From Romanomermis culicivorax (taxonomy: Eukaryota; Nematoda; Enoplea; Mermithida; Mermithidae), in the NCBI GenBank assembly GCA_963922205.1, contig CAWUHX010000036.1, positions 372,001-436,000 of the forward strand: a DNA stretch of 64,000 nucleotides, written 5' to 3'. The notes under the pieces are model-generated. The model made no database searches. It was not told where the DNA came from and worked only from the letters and a program-made list of their open reading frames with translations. Of the stretch, positions 22,401 to 33,600 are shown piece by piece; within the stretch, counting starts at the first letter, position 1, and the number at the start of each line of letters is the position of its first letter. Both the position numbers and the translations under genes were made by a program.

Positions 22401-23765
22401 TCCTCAGTTTCAGCTAATCACAACGTCAAGATTATTTTCTTGCAGAGCTAAAAAACCTCACATCAGGCTTAAGATTAGCTAATACTAATGTGTAAGCCCA
22501 GGTTCGGGAATTGCAGTCTAGAAATAAAAAAATTTAAAAAAATAGTGTAACCCAACAGCTCGAGATGGGTATAATCCTGAAGACATCGAGATTATAGCAA
22601 ACACTTGATATCATTGCCATATTAGTGCAACTGCTGAAACTGAGGTGGTTGCCTTTTTATTTAAAATTATCTTTGAGCTCGAGGTTTAACCTTTAGTAGA
22701 TATGGGCCTTGGTTACAGCCATTGTGCACTATCTGCAAACGGGGCAACAGGATAAAGCATACAAAAATGCCCTAAAAGGTTTTCGATTCAGAAATGCACA
22801 TACTACTTTGACGCAGTGATCATCGCCAAACTTATTTCTTTAGCATGTTCGATTTTACATGAAAAATGTATCAGGCATCCACATATTAAACACTATTCAC
22901 TGATTACTCGACTCTATTTCTGTTAATGTGATGGGCAAACTCTCTCTCTGCTTGTATGCCATGAAATCTTAATGCATTATAGTCTTTTTTGATCAACCTC
23001 TGCACTGGATTAAATGTCACATTGAACAAAAAGTTTACATATAGTGCCTGCTGGATGAAAACGCCATATTTGTAAGGCAATGTTTCATGTCAATCTTATT
23101 TTTAAATTTCAGATTTTTCCTCATCTGTAAAAGCTCATTGCAGTTGGACGAATACATGTGTGAGGGTGATATGGGGATATGGACCCTCAGAGTTTTGAAA
23201 TTGGAAGTCTTTTCCTGTATGGAAAAAATTTTTAGTAAACTTTTTGGAATTTTTGTCTCAAAAAACCAGGATCCACCCTCTCCGTAACCACCTTTACCCC
23301 AAATTTCAGAGCTGTACATGTATGGTTGGAAGTGGAGATGTATGGGAAGAATTTTCGAGAGGGAATTTTCGAGAGGGAGAGTTGAAAAGCAAAAAAATGG
23401 ATTTTCCAGAAAATTTGCAATTTTTACCCATTCTTGTCAATAAACCTGTTTTTTCATGTGTTTTTAGTATATAAAGTTTCAGTGGAAAGGTTTACTTCCC
23501 CATCCTATCAATGGTTGGTGGGTGTTCTGATTCACTCAGCTGCAGAATATACTTTTCCACGGACATGAAACATTTTTCAATGAGAAAGAATAAAAATGTT
23601 ATATTACAAAAGTGGATTTTTCAAACTTTAACTCAAGTTCTCAAAAATCTAGTCCACTCCTTTTTCTAGCTTGGCGACTACCCAAGCAAATACATTCTTC
23701 TTTTTTCTGCTCCATCGGGGCATTTTCTAATTAACTAGTCCACCTCTCTTTAGTGGGCCTCAACC
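22400..23765 (+). mobile_element. TIR element family copy A (left end missing)
   Basis: Matches the interior and right end of the full element at 55727-57455: 'TAATCACAACGTCAAGATTATTTTCTT', the 'GCAGTTGGA..ACATGTGT' block at 23137, 'ACATGTATGGTTGGAAG' at 23315, and the right terminal repeat ending 'CATTTTCTAATTAACTAGTCCACC'. The sequence quoted is shortened in places. Confidence 0.65.
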
Positions 23766-25185
23766 ATGTATAAAAACCTTCGTAGAAGCACATCGAAGTT
23801 TTAAATTTGCTCATCTTCACATCAAAGAAACACTAAAAAACAGTCTTAAAACTAAAAATTCTCACTTTCAGTAAAATAAAAAGATGTGTAAACTGCGTAG
23901 TAAAACACGTTGAGAACAGAATGTAAAGTGACCATACCTCTTGAATTCTCCATGGCCAAGAATCTCCAACCCCAAAGATCGCAGAAATACCTTTGTTTAC
24001 ACAAAGGAAAATTTTTTGTGTAAAGTGACTGCGTCCATTGAATTCCCCATGGTCAGAAACCTCTTCCTCCCGAAAACCACGGAAATACGTTTGTCTACAC
24101 TCATGATAATTTTTTGTGTGACGTGACGGCATCCGTATCGAATTCTCCATAGCCGAAAACCCCTTTCCCCCAAAAAAAGAAATGCATTTGTATACACTAA
24201 AGATAATTTTTTTGTATAAAATGATCGCATCCGTAGAATTTCCCGCGGTCGAAAACCCTTCCGTCAAAAATTCGCGGAAATACGTTTGTTCACACTCAGA
24301 ATAACTTTTGTGTAAAGTGACCACGTCCATTGAATTCCAAACAATCGAAAACCCCTTCCTCAACAAGACCACGGAAATACCTTTGTTTTACACGCAGGAT
24401 AACTTTTGTGTAAAGTGACCGCATCCATTGAATTCCCCGCGGTCGCAAATTCCTTCCACCAAAAAATCATGAAAATACGCTTGTTTACACCCGGAATACT
24501 TTTTTTTGTCTAAACTGACCGCGTCCATTTATTTCCCAATGGTCGAAAACCACTCCCCCCAAAAAAGTACATGAAAACCTTTGTTCACATTCATGGTGAT
24601 TTGTTTGTGTAAAGTGACCAAGTCAGGAAAATACGCTTGTCTACACCCGGAATAATTTTTTTTGTGTAAAGCGACCGTATCCATTAAATTCCAAATAGTC
24701 GAAAACCCGTTCCCCCAATAAAACCGCGGAAATACCTGTTTACACTCAGGATAATCAGGTAACGCTACATCTGTTTCACCAAAACTGATTTTTTTAATCC
24801 AAACGAAGGGGATTTTCTCCAACTTTGGTCATTCATATAATTTGACCAAGTCAAAATTTTCAAAAAATAAAAAAAGCCTTTCGAGTGGACACTTCATAGA
24901 TGCACGGGTAAAAGTATCATGGTCCAGGGATGCATACCCATTGAGGAACAAGCTGCACCTGGGGGCCCTCAAAAACGCCGTTTTTTGCATGTTTTTGGCG
25001 GCCCACCGAGCAAAACTTGAATATAGACCCCCCAATGACCTTTGCCACCCCTATGTTTGCCCATGTGGCGGATATTATGCAAAAAAACAAGTTTATATCT
25101 ATAACCGTTTTTGCTCTAGGGGGGTTGGTCAGATTTTAGGGGGCCAAGTATATTATAGGTTGACGCTGCCGCGCCACCTGTGATC
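23766..25185 (+). repeat. Satellite array plus GC module, left arm of palindrome
   Basis: 23930-24760 holds about eight ~100 bp units built from 'TTTTTGTGTAAAGTGACCGC', 'ATCCATTGAATTCCCC', 'GGTCGAAAACCC', 'CACGGAAATACG' and 'TTGTTTACACYCRGGATAA'. 24830-25180 is the module ending in TATATTATAGGTTGACGCTG and CCGCGCCACC. Open frames on the minus strand (for example 23833-24372, 179 codons) arise from the repeat and are periodic, so I do not call them genes. Confidence 0.8.
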
Positions 25186-25254
25186 AACATTAATAAACGA
25201 AGGAAGTTTGTTTGGCCTCAAGAAAGAAAGAAATTCTTTTGATTCTTGCAACAT

Positions 25255-26035
25255 AAGTGGCGCGATAGCGTCAACCTATAATATACTTGGCTCCCAAATT
25301 TCATGTCCCCCTCTCTAGAGCCAAAACGGTCATAGCTAGAACCTTTGGGTTTTTTCATAATTCCGGCCATAGGGGCAAACTATGGGGTGCCTCTTGTCAT
25401 TTCGCCTCTATCTGCAAGTGGTGCTGGGCGGGGCTCCAAAAACATGCAAAAAACTAACTTTTTAAGAGTCCCCAGCCCCACCATGTCTCACAATGGGTGC
25501 AATCTCAAATGCGATTTTTCATTTTTTTAAAATATAGCCTCATTTCAATTATGTGGTGATTCAAAGTTCCGGGAATCGCGAAATTCGGCTATTTTGCCAT
25601 ATAAACTAACGGCTTCAAAAAAATAATTTTTTGCAGTATAATGCACTACGGTGCCAGAATTTCTTGCATTTCCAATTGAACCGGTAGCCTTATTGGGATT
25701 TTTGTGGTGCTAGAGTTTTTCGATCATGGGGGATTCAATGGATGTGATCACTACACAAAAAGTTATCCCAGGTGTAAACAAGCGTATTTTCGTAATTTTT
25801 TGGTTGAAGCGGTTTTCGACCGCGGGGGATTCAATGGATGTGGTCACTTTACACAAAAAACTATCCCGAGTGTAAACAGACGAGTTCGCCGATTTTTTAT
25901 TGGAAGAGTTTTCGCTTTGTACAAAAAATTATCTTGAGTGTAAACATATGCATTTCTGCGATTCTTTTGGGGTGAGGAGTCTTCGAATGGTGGTTATTCA
26001 ATGGATGCGGTCTCTTTACACAAAAAATATTTTTT
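25255..26035 (-). repeat. Inverted copy of the satellite/module, right arm of palindrome
   Basis: GTGGCGCGATAGCGTCAACC at 25257, then ATAATATACTTGG, begins the inverted module. The array follows at 25700-26030 with about three units in opposite orientation (GATTCAATGGATGTGGTCAC, TTTACACAAAAAACTATCCC). The spacer between the arms is only ~70 bp (25186-25254). Confidence 0.75.
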
Positions 26036-26039
26036 AGAA

Positions 26040-27645
26040 CTTGGGTTAAAGTTGAAAGAAATTCACTTTTCTAATATTGGATTTTCATTCTTTCTCATTA
26101 AAAAATTTTCCATGTCTGTGAAAAAAAGCATATTCTGGAGCTGAGTGAACTACCACACTTTCCAACCTTACAACTGCATCTCCGAAATTTTGAGGAGGGC
26201 ACTTGATTGGACCCTGGTAAAATTTAAAAAATAAGTTGGCCAAAAAATTTTTTTTTCGTTCAAAATTTCCATTTTCAAAACTCTTGGGGTAGTTTGCACA
26301 TGTGAGCTTCCGACTCGCTGAACTTTTTTACTGAATTCAGTGTTAATAAAACAGGAGTCAACTGTGGAAGAGTGACACATAAAATCCCATTCAGTTTTTT
26401 TTGAAAAAAAGCTACAATACAAAGTCTTCTAAGAACTACGAGTAAATTGATTGTGCAGAATATATTTAATTCAGTCATTTCATATAGTATATCTTATAGA
26501 ATTCATTCCGTAAGTTTACTGATTACAAGCTATAAACAAATTTGAATATAGGTACTCGAAATCAAGTTATCTCAAGCGTTTGTTGGAACTATTAGACAAA
26601 ATTACATCTTTCACAGTTTTTGGATTTAAACTGGAATTTGCAGAAAGACCGCTTTTTGCGTTTTTGCAGACGGGAAGCAATTTCACTCATCCCGATCGCC
26701 CCCGTCCTACCTTCAAAAAAGTTGTACTGTTGCCGTGGGAGTGCGAGTAGAGTGGGGGAGAAGCGGCCGGGAACCGGATTTGGCGTACACCCCTGATATA
26801 GGCATGGCTGAATCAGGAGCTCTTTAATGGCATTTTTGTATGCTTTATCCTGTTACCCCATTTGCACATGGCGCCCAATGTCTGTAACCAAGGCCCAGTC
26901 GCATCAAAGGGGCCTAAGCTGGAGCTCAAGATAATCTCGAATAAAAAGGTGACTCGGTTTTATCTCAAGTTTGGTATAATCTCAACATCATCAGGATTAT
27001 AACAAGCTCAATGTCGAGATTATTCCCAGCCCTAGCTGTCGGGTTGCACTAACATGTTCGCCTAATTTTCTCATCTCTAAAGCAAATAAACGTAAAAATG
27101 TTTTTAATTCCTCCTGAAGTGAGTATTGTTGGTGCATTGGAAGAAAATAATCTCGGAATTGCGATTAGCTCCAACTGAGGATCAGCAATTTAGTCCCGAT
27201 GATGGGATTATCCTAATGTCGGTTAGTGCAACCAACCTCCGGCTTCTTTATAGTTTTGAAAAGGACAATGATGCGCCTCCCTCCCTATTTTTCATGCTAG
27301 AGTGAGAGGTAGGAGCTTTGAATCGGTCGGGAGTTAGAATGCTATTGGTTTACCATTTCTTTACATTTGAAGTCATGTGCATATAATTTTCATATAGAAC
27401 AATTTTACTGCAGTTGATGCCAGGGAGGGAAAAAATGCACGATGCAGCAGAATATGCTTTTTCACAGACATGGAAAATTTTTGAATGAGAAGGAATAAAA
27501 ATCCAATTTTAGAAAAGTTGATTTTTTCCAACTTTACCCCAAGCTCTCAAAAATCTAGTCCGCTCCTTTTTGGAGTTTGGCGACATCCAAGCAAGTATAT
27601 TCTTCTTTTTTCTGCCCCATCGGGGCATTTTCTAATAAACTAGTA
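26040..27645 (-). mobile_element. TIR element family copy B, inverted
   Basis: Runs in opposite orientation to 55727-57455. Inner terminal piece at 26040-26165 (AACTTGGGTTAAAGTTGAAA), interior blocks at 26640-27250 (GTTGTACTGTTGCCGTGGGA, CCCCTGATATAGGCATGGCT), outer terminal repeat at 27440-27645 ending CATTTTCTAATAAACTAGT. It lacks the outermost ~100 bp on its inner side, where it joins the satellite. Confidence 0.75.
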
Positions 27646-28727
27646 AGAAATGTGCTTGTAACCCATGAGTGTAACCTTTTGGTCTATAGAAATGCTCATT
27701 GATACGACTTCAAAATTATGTGTAAATTACGATTTATTCCGAAATCACACTAGAAAAAGCTTTTAGCTATGAAATAATGATTGTCCTATAGTCGAAATCT
27801 GCTCGAAATTTGTCCTATAGTCCATAAATTTTCAAAGGAAGACCGTCAGGCAAAGAAATCCGCAAGCATCGTACTACAGCATTTTCCTTTTTCAGATTGT
27901 TAGTCCTGACTATTACAGTCAATCTGAGAAAGCAGGCGACCGCGTATTTCACGAGCATCCTTTCGCATTCCAGCATCATTCGAAATCGCATTTTCTATTA
28001 TCAAAATATCAAATGACAACAGACTGTATTTAATGATTTCTCTTCTCAATTCACAATGCATGAGCAATGTTATTAATCTCAAATAGTATGTGACATCATC
28101 CCACGTAATGTTTCAGTGATTACTTCATTATTCGTACCAAATTTTTGTTGTTGTTTGGTCCTGCTGAACTTAATCTTCTCATTTGCGAGGGCATCGATCA
28201 ACGCCGTTTTTCGAAGCGCACGAGTGGGATGGTGTCAAAATGTAGTCAGACCATTACAGATAAAAAATGTGCAGATTAAGTTTTATTAATAAGATTCATG
28301 AAAAAATCATCAGGTTCTCTGACAGTAGGTATTTTGCTTGGTCGCTATTTGTCACTCACTACTGACTTGCCGTCAATCAGATCTAATAAATGCATCCGTA
28401 AATTGGTAATTATCAGTCGGTCCGTCATTTAAAACCCATATTCATTTAAATTACGCGATTCAGCGTATGACATGCTGTTCTACATCCTACCATGCTACAC
28501 TGCTCAATCTTGCCTCTGAACCTTTTTACACCAAGATATACATATAAATTCATGAAAGTTCACATTAGTGTATTTATATAAACGAATCTCACATTGTTTC
28601 CAATCTATGAATCATCAAACTTGGCTGAAGTTCAGCGAAAAATTTCCTGATGTGATATCACCCATAAAATTTTAGTAGTTATCTAAATCGTATTTATATT
28701 TTTTAGCACGACAAATCGGAATGCATG
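27646..28727. other. Sequence left of the retroelement, one possible exon
   Basis: At 27898 a good acceptor (CCTTTTTCAG) is followed by a plus-strand frame, IVSPDYYSQSEKAGDRVF.., running 47 codons to TAA near 28040. The minus strand over 27900-28120 is also open for about 70 codons (..NITWDDVTYYLRL..). At most one can be real and I recognise neither. The 4 bp before the LTR (CATG, 28724-28727) are the target site. Confidence 0.3.
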
Positions 28728-30177
28728 TGTCACATTAAACGAAATTGGTGGAGCCATGTCACATTAAACAGAGGTGGTGATCAGTCACATTGACGGGCAA
28801 ACCCGTACCATATTCCATAGGAAACATGGCCATGACACGGTAGGTGACATGCTGTGACCCCGTGGGGTGGCTCCAGTATAATTCTTCGTTTCGGGAACCC
28901 AACCCAGCTGATACTACCACAGGTAAACCTATGGTGTATCTCGGCCTTGTCCTGGGGTTAATGCTGTAGAATAATGGACAACGCGGCCGGGTCGGGGGTG
29001 TCAATCCCTAATCCTCATTCTACGGAATGGGGGACGGTGCCATTCGGGGAATGGCTTACTGTAGGGGACCCGATTGTTAACCTAAATCCCCTTTTATTGG
29101 CCCTGACCTTAAGGGTCTGAGGGCTTTTTAACTGAGGGTCCTTCCGAGGGAAAAGTAGCTTAGGGGAGACTCCCACAAATAAACCCTCAATAACAATAAC
29201 CCCTGAGAAGACTCACGATACTCCTTCTCAAGTTACTCGGCGCTGGGCGACGGGTTCGGGGTCAAACGCGGGGTCCTACGGACGGCGATGTGGGAACGAA
29301 CTCCGAGCGATTCGGCGTGGGGATTCGGCGGCTGCTAAACGGCAGGCGGCGATCACTAACGTTTCCTCGGCGAGGGGCGACGGGTCTCTACACTAACGGC
29401 GACGGCGACGGGTTCCTACGGTCGGGTTACTGTAGGCGACGGTGTGTGTGTGTAGGTATGTAGGTCGGGGTCCGAATATGGTAATTTATTGGACGTGTGA
29501 CGGCAACGCAGTTGACAACAATAAAAATATAATAAAATATATCGACGGCGGACGCGACGTGAAGCTAAACGACGAAAAACCAGTTAGGCTCAAAGAGAGT
29601 GCGAAGACAACCAAAAAATGACAAAACATGCCCTTTTAAAGGGCTCCATAGACTACAGTATGCCTTGGGCGGAGTTAACACTCCCCCAAGCTAACTTCTG
29701 CAGCGGAAATCCTTGCAGAAGATGCCTATGATCACATAGACATTTTCGGTTCACAACGTTAAGCATTGGGGCGAGTTTTCACTCTCCATGCTTAACATAG
29801 GAACGTCACTAGTGAGAATTTCAACTAGTCGTTTCACGTTGTGAAACGTCGCTAGTTTTTACTGATAAGAAGTGCACGTTGTGCTCTAATTACAGCGATG
29901 AGCTCGGAGAGCTTATCTTTAACGGAAATTCTTGACTAGCGGGCACATACCGTAGTCTACGTGTGCGATTGAAAATAATAAATCGAAACGGAAATAAATG
30001 TGCGCAAAAGCAACAGAAATAAACATAAAAAGTACACACATAAATTGCATGTAAAAAGTATAAAAACGAAACGCAAAATTGATGTAAATTACTGTAACAC
30101 AAAACATAACGAAAAACATAATGAAAAATTGTGATGTGAATCACGTGACGTTCGACGAAATCCGTCGGCACGTGACA
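28728..30177 (-). repeat. 3' LTR (left copy)
   Basis: 1450 bp, bounded on the plus strand by TGTCACATTAA and CACGTGACA. On the element strand there is an AT-rich TATA-like block near 29520-29545 and an AATAAA (complement at 29093-29098) about 440 bp further on, which would fit promoter and polyadenylation signals. Differences from the other LTR seen by eye: 28793 (A against G at 43672), 29947 (A against T at 44826), and three clustered changes in the terminal 29 bp. Confidence 0.95.
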
Positions 30178-30639
30178 CGGCGGTCCTTCGAAAAAGGGCG
30201 TCCTCGTCCTTGTGCCGGCTGCGACGGTCAAAGCGTTCAAGTGAGGGTGACGGCGAGCGGTTGCTGGTTAAGTGGTTTTTCGGTATGTTCTGGTTTGTGG
30301 AATTGTGTCAATGTTGCGTGGAGTTGCTGACGTCCATTGGAGATGCGTGAAGTTGCTGACGTCATTTGATCCCTTCGGTGAAGTTGCCAATTGTCGGTTG
30401 ATTTGTGAAATCTGAAACGAGACTAAAAGAAAAATTTTAGAGGCGAGATATAGGCTATCGCATGGATGCGCCTGTAATGTGAAGCGATACCCTAGTTTAG
30501 ATGCATTGATCGCTGCTCATTCTCTTCTTTTACACTACTATTCCAGCTTGGAACAGAAGTGGGTAATTTGTGAGGGGCACGGCGGTCCTTCGAAAAAGGA
30601 CGACCCCGTCCGTACGTAAAGAAGAGAAGAGCTACTTGA
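30178..30639 (-). promoter_or_regulatory. 3' untranslated part of the retroelement with polypurine-tract region
   Basis: Between the pol stop and the 3' LTR. On the element strand the LTR is preceded by CGAAGGACCGCCG, a weak candidate polypurine tract. A 22-bp string including GGTCCTTCGAAAAAGG occurs twice, at 30176-30197 (touching the LTR) and 30578-30599. Two GTTGCTGACGTC motifs (about 30323 and 30351), the same motif as in the leader array, also lie here. Confidence 0.6.
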
Positions 30640-33600
30640 TTACGGGTCGGCGACCTCCGCATCAAGATGTGGGTCAATGAGATCTTGTGTAAAATCTCTA
30701 TTTGTTGACGGGATCAACAAAGGTGCCGTCTCGATGACCTGGGAAGTGGAAGGTGTCTCCTCTTCTTCTGTAGGCTGAGCTGATGACACGTAGCGTCTGA
30801 GCTGATTGACATGCACAGTATCTTCTTGATCAGCCTCAAGTCGAATGGTGACATTAGGATAAGCCACATTCGTGACAAGGTAGGGGCCATCATAAATGGG
30901 CAATAATTTGGGCGTCAGACCACGTTTTCCAGTAGTGCGCAGTTTGAGCACTTGATCCCCAACCTTGTATGAGACATCTCGTGCCATGCGGTCGTAGGAC
31001 CTAGCATAAGCCGCCTGTGATCTCTCAATTCTGCTCTGGATCAAGGTCAAGGCATTTGTAAAATGCCGTTTGACCTCCATATCATAAGTAGAAACATCTA
31101 TGATATGGGCCGGAGGGTTGAATGAGAGTGCTGCATCAACAGGTAGCATGGGAGTACGACCATACATGAGTTCAAAGGGTGAATACCCTGTGGACTCATT
31201 CATGCTAATGTTGACAGCGAACACAGAGTACGGCAGGTGTTCATCCCAATCAGTATGACCTTGGTGGACATACATACGTAACCGTGTGGCTAGCGTTTGG
31301 TTAGCTCTTTCCACTTCTCCGTTTGTCATGGGATGATAAGCGGTGGAGTGGATTTTCTTAGTTGAACAAATGGCAGTGATTTCAGTCATCAGTTTGGAAG
31401 TGAAATCAGTACCACGATCAGACTGAAGAATCTGCGGCGCCCCATGTCTGCAGACGATTTGAGTAACAAAAAGTCGAGCTATAGTTTGCGCAGTGATGTC
31501 CGGAGTAGCGAAAGCTTCAACCCATTTAGTAAAGTAGTCTATAAAAACTACAATAAATCGGTTTCCGTTTTCACTAGTGGTCATTGGTCCCATACAGTCG
31601 ACACCGACTCGATGAAACGGACCCGTAATGGAGATCGGTTTCAGAGTTGCACGGGTCTTTTGTCTCGCAGGCTTATTCCGTTGGCAAAGATCGCACCGCT
31701 GACAAGAGGACTTGACGTCCGAACTGAGGGAAGGCCAGTGGTACCTGCGGGCTATAAGCCTCGCGGTACGTTTCGCACCAAAGTGTCCAGCAAGAATGTC
31801 GTTGTGATGAGCCTCAATAATGGTAGTAACCATTGAACGAGGGACAACAATCTTGTTGGACTCGCCTGTCCACTTCTGAAGGATGTTATCCAACAGGTGG
31901 TAGCCATTAACATCATTCTGATCACCGTAGGGTTTTAGTGACCTGAGAATGGAGGCTAATTCCGGATCCTCGAATTGAGTTGCGAGAAGGTCATGGTGCT
32001 GCGCATCCTGTGATATCTCTGCATAAGACTCGGACCTGGCCAGGTGCTGCGCACCATTGGTGGTCCTTTGGGATGAGTTCGCCAGGTGCTGAGCACCATC
32101 GGAAATCATCATAACTTCTCCCTCGGGTCTGTATAGGGGAATATCGTCGATACTCTCCCCGGCAAGGGAATTAGGATCAGGAAGGCGTGATAATGCGTCA
32201 GCATTACCATTAGACCGACCTTTTCGCGGCCGAATGGTCAGTTTGAATTCAGCTAACGCAAGGCCCCACCGAGCTATCCGGGACGAAGGGTTCGGTTTTT
32301 CCAACACAGCCTTAACAGCAGTGTGGTCGGTCTGAACGACCACCTCATGTTGGAAGAGGTATGGCCGAAAGTGCTTGACGAAATGGACAACAGCGAGAGT
32401 CTCCAACTCCGTAATAGTGTAGTTTTTCTCAGCTGCTGTTAACCCTCGACTGGCGTACGCAACAGGATGGTCGTATCCATTCTCGTCCAACTGGCTTAGA
32501 ACTGCTCCTATCCCTGAAATGCTTGCATCAGTTTGAAGTATGAAGGATTTCGTAAAGTCCGGATGGCGCAGGACAGGAGGGTTCAACAACAGCCTTCGGA
32601 GTTCGTCGAACGCCGATTGCTGAGGTTTTGACCACTGGAAGGTAACTTCCTTCCGTAAGAGCTTGGTCAGCGGCTCGCTGAGCCGAGCGCAACCAGGGAT
32701 GAAACGCCTATAATAAGACACAAGACCAAGAAAAGACTTGATGTCTTTAGCGTTTTGTGGAATGGGTAGATCCTGGACGGCAGCCAATTTGACTTTGTCG
32801 GGTTCGAGACCTTTCTGTGAGATGCGGTACCCGAGATATTCTACCTCAGAGTGCGAAAACTTGCACTTGCTCAGTCTGAGCTTCATTCCACCCTGACGGA
32901 GACGCGTAAACACATCCGTCAGGCGCTCAAGCATCTGGGTGTGGGAGTTCCCGAACACCAAGATGTCATCGAGATAGGTCAGTGCAGTGCGCCACTGCAG
33001 TCCTGTAAGAAGCAGATCCATGAGGCGTTGAAACGTCCCAGGGGCATTGCAGAGACCAAAAGGCAGATAGTTGAACTCGTAAAGTCCAATAGGTGTATTA
33101 AACGCCGTTTTTTCCTTGTCTGCCTCGGCAATAGGTATGGACCAGTAGGCGTTAGCCTGGTCAAGGGTAGTAAAGTATTTCATACCCTTGAGTGTGTCCA
33201 GGATATCATCAATCCGTGGGAGAGGGTAGACATCCTTTTTCGTGACCTCGTTGAGACCGCGAAAATCAACACACATCCGGTGTGACCCATTTTTCTTGCG
33301 AACCAAGACGGTGTTAGTAGCCCAGGGAGAAGTGCTAGGCCGAATAATACCTTTTTCTTGGAGCGCTTTGACCTCTTGTATGATGAGATCCTTTTCCTTG
33401 GGCGCGGTGCGGTAAGGGAAACGGCGGACTGGGCGAGCGTCACCCGTGCTGATCTCATGGTGCACGAGGTCAGTGGAACCTGTGTCCTTTTCATCAACAG
33501 CGTAGAGGTCAGTAAATGCGACCAGTAGATCGAGCAACGCTGTTTTATCCTGTGAGGAGATATCTGAAGATACCACAGCATTGGCTTCAACCCACTTATG

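Noticed and set aside
23833..24372. 179-codon minus-strand frame
   Set aside because: It lies within the ~100 bp satellite and its residues repeat with the satellite period; the same happens at 57825-58286.
28759..29004. 81-codon frame present in both LTRs
   Set aside because: It is repeated only because the LTRs are duplicates; no start context or domain supports it.
32851..33285. 144-codon plus-strand frame
   Set aside because: It is antisense to the reverse transcriptase region of pol.
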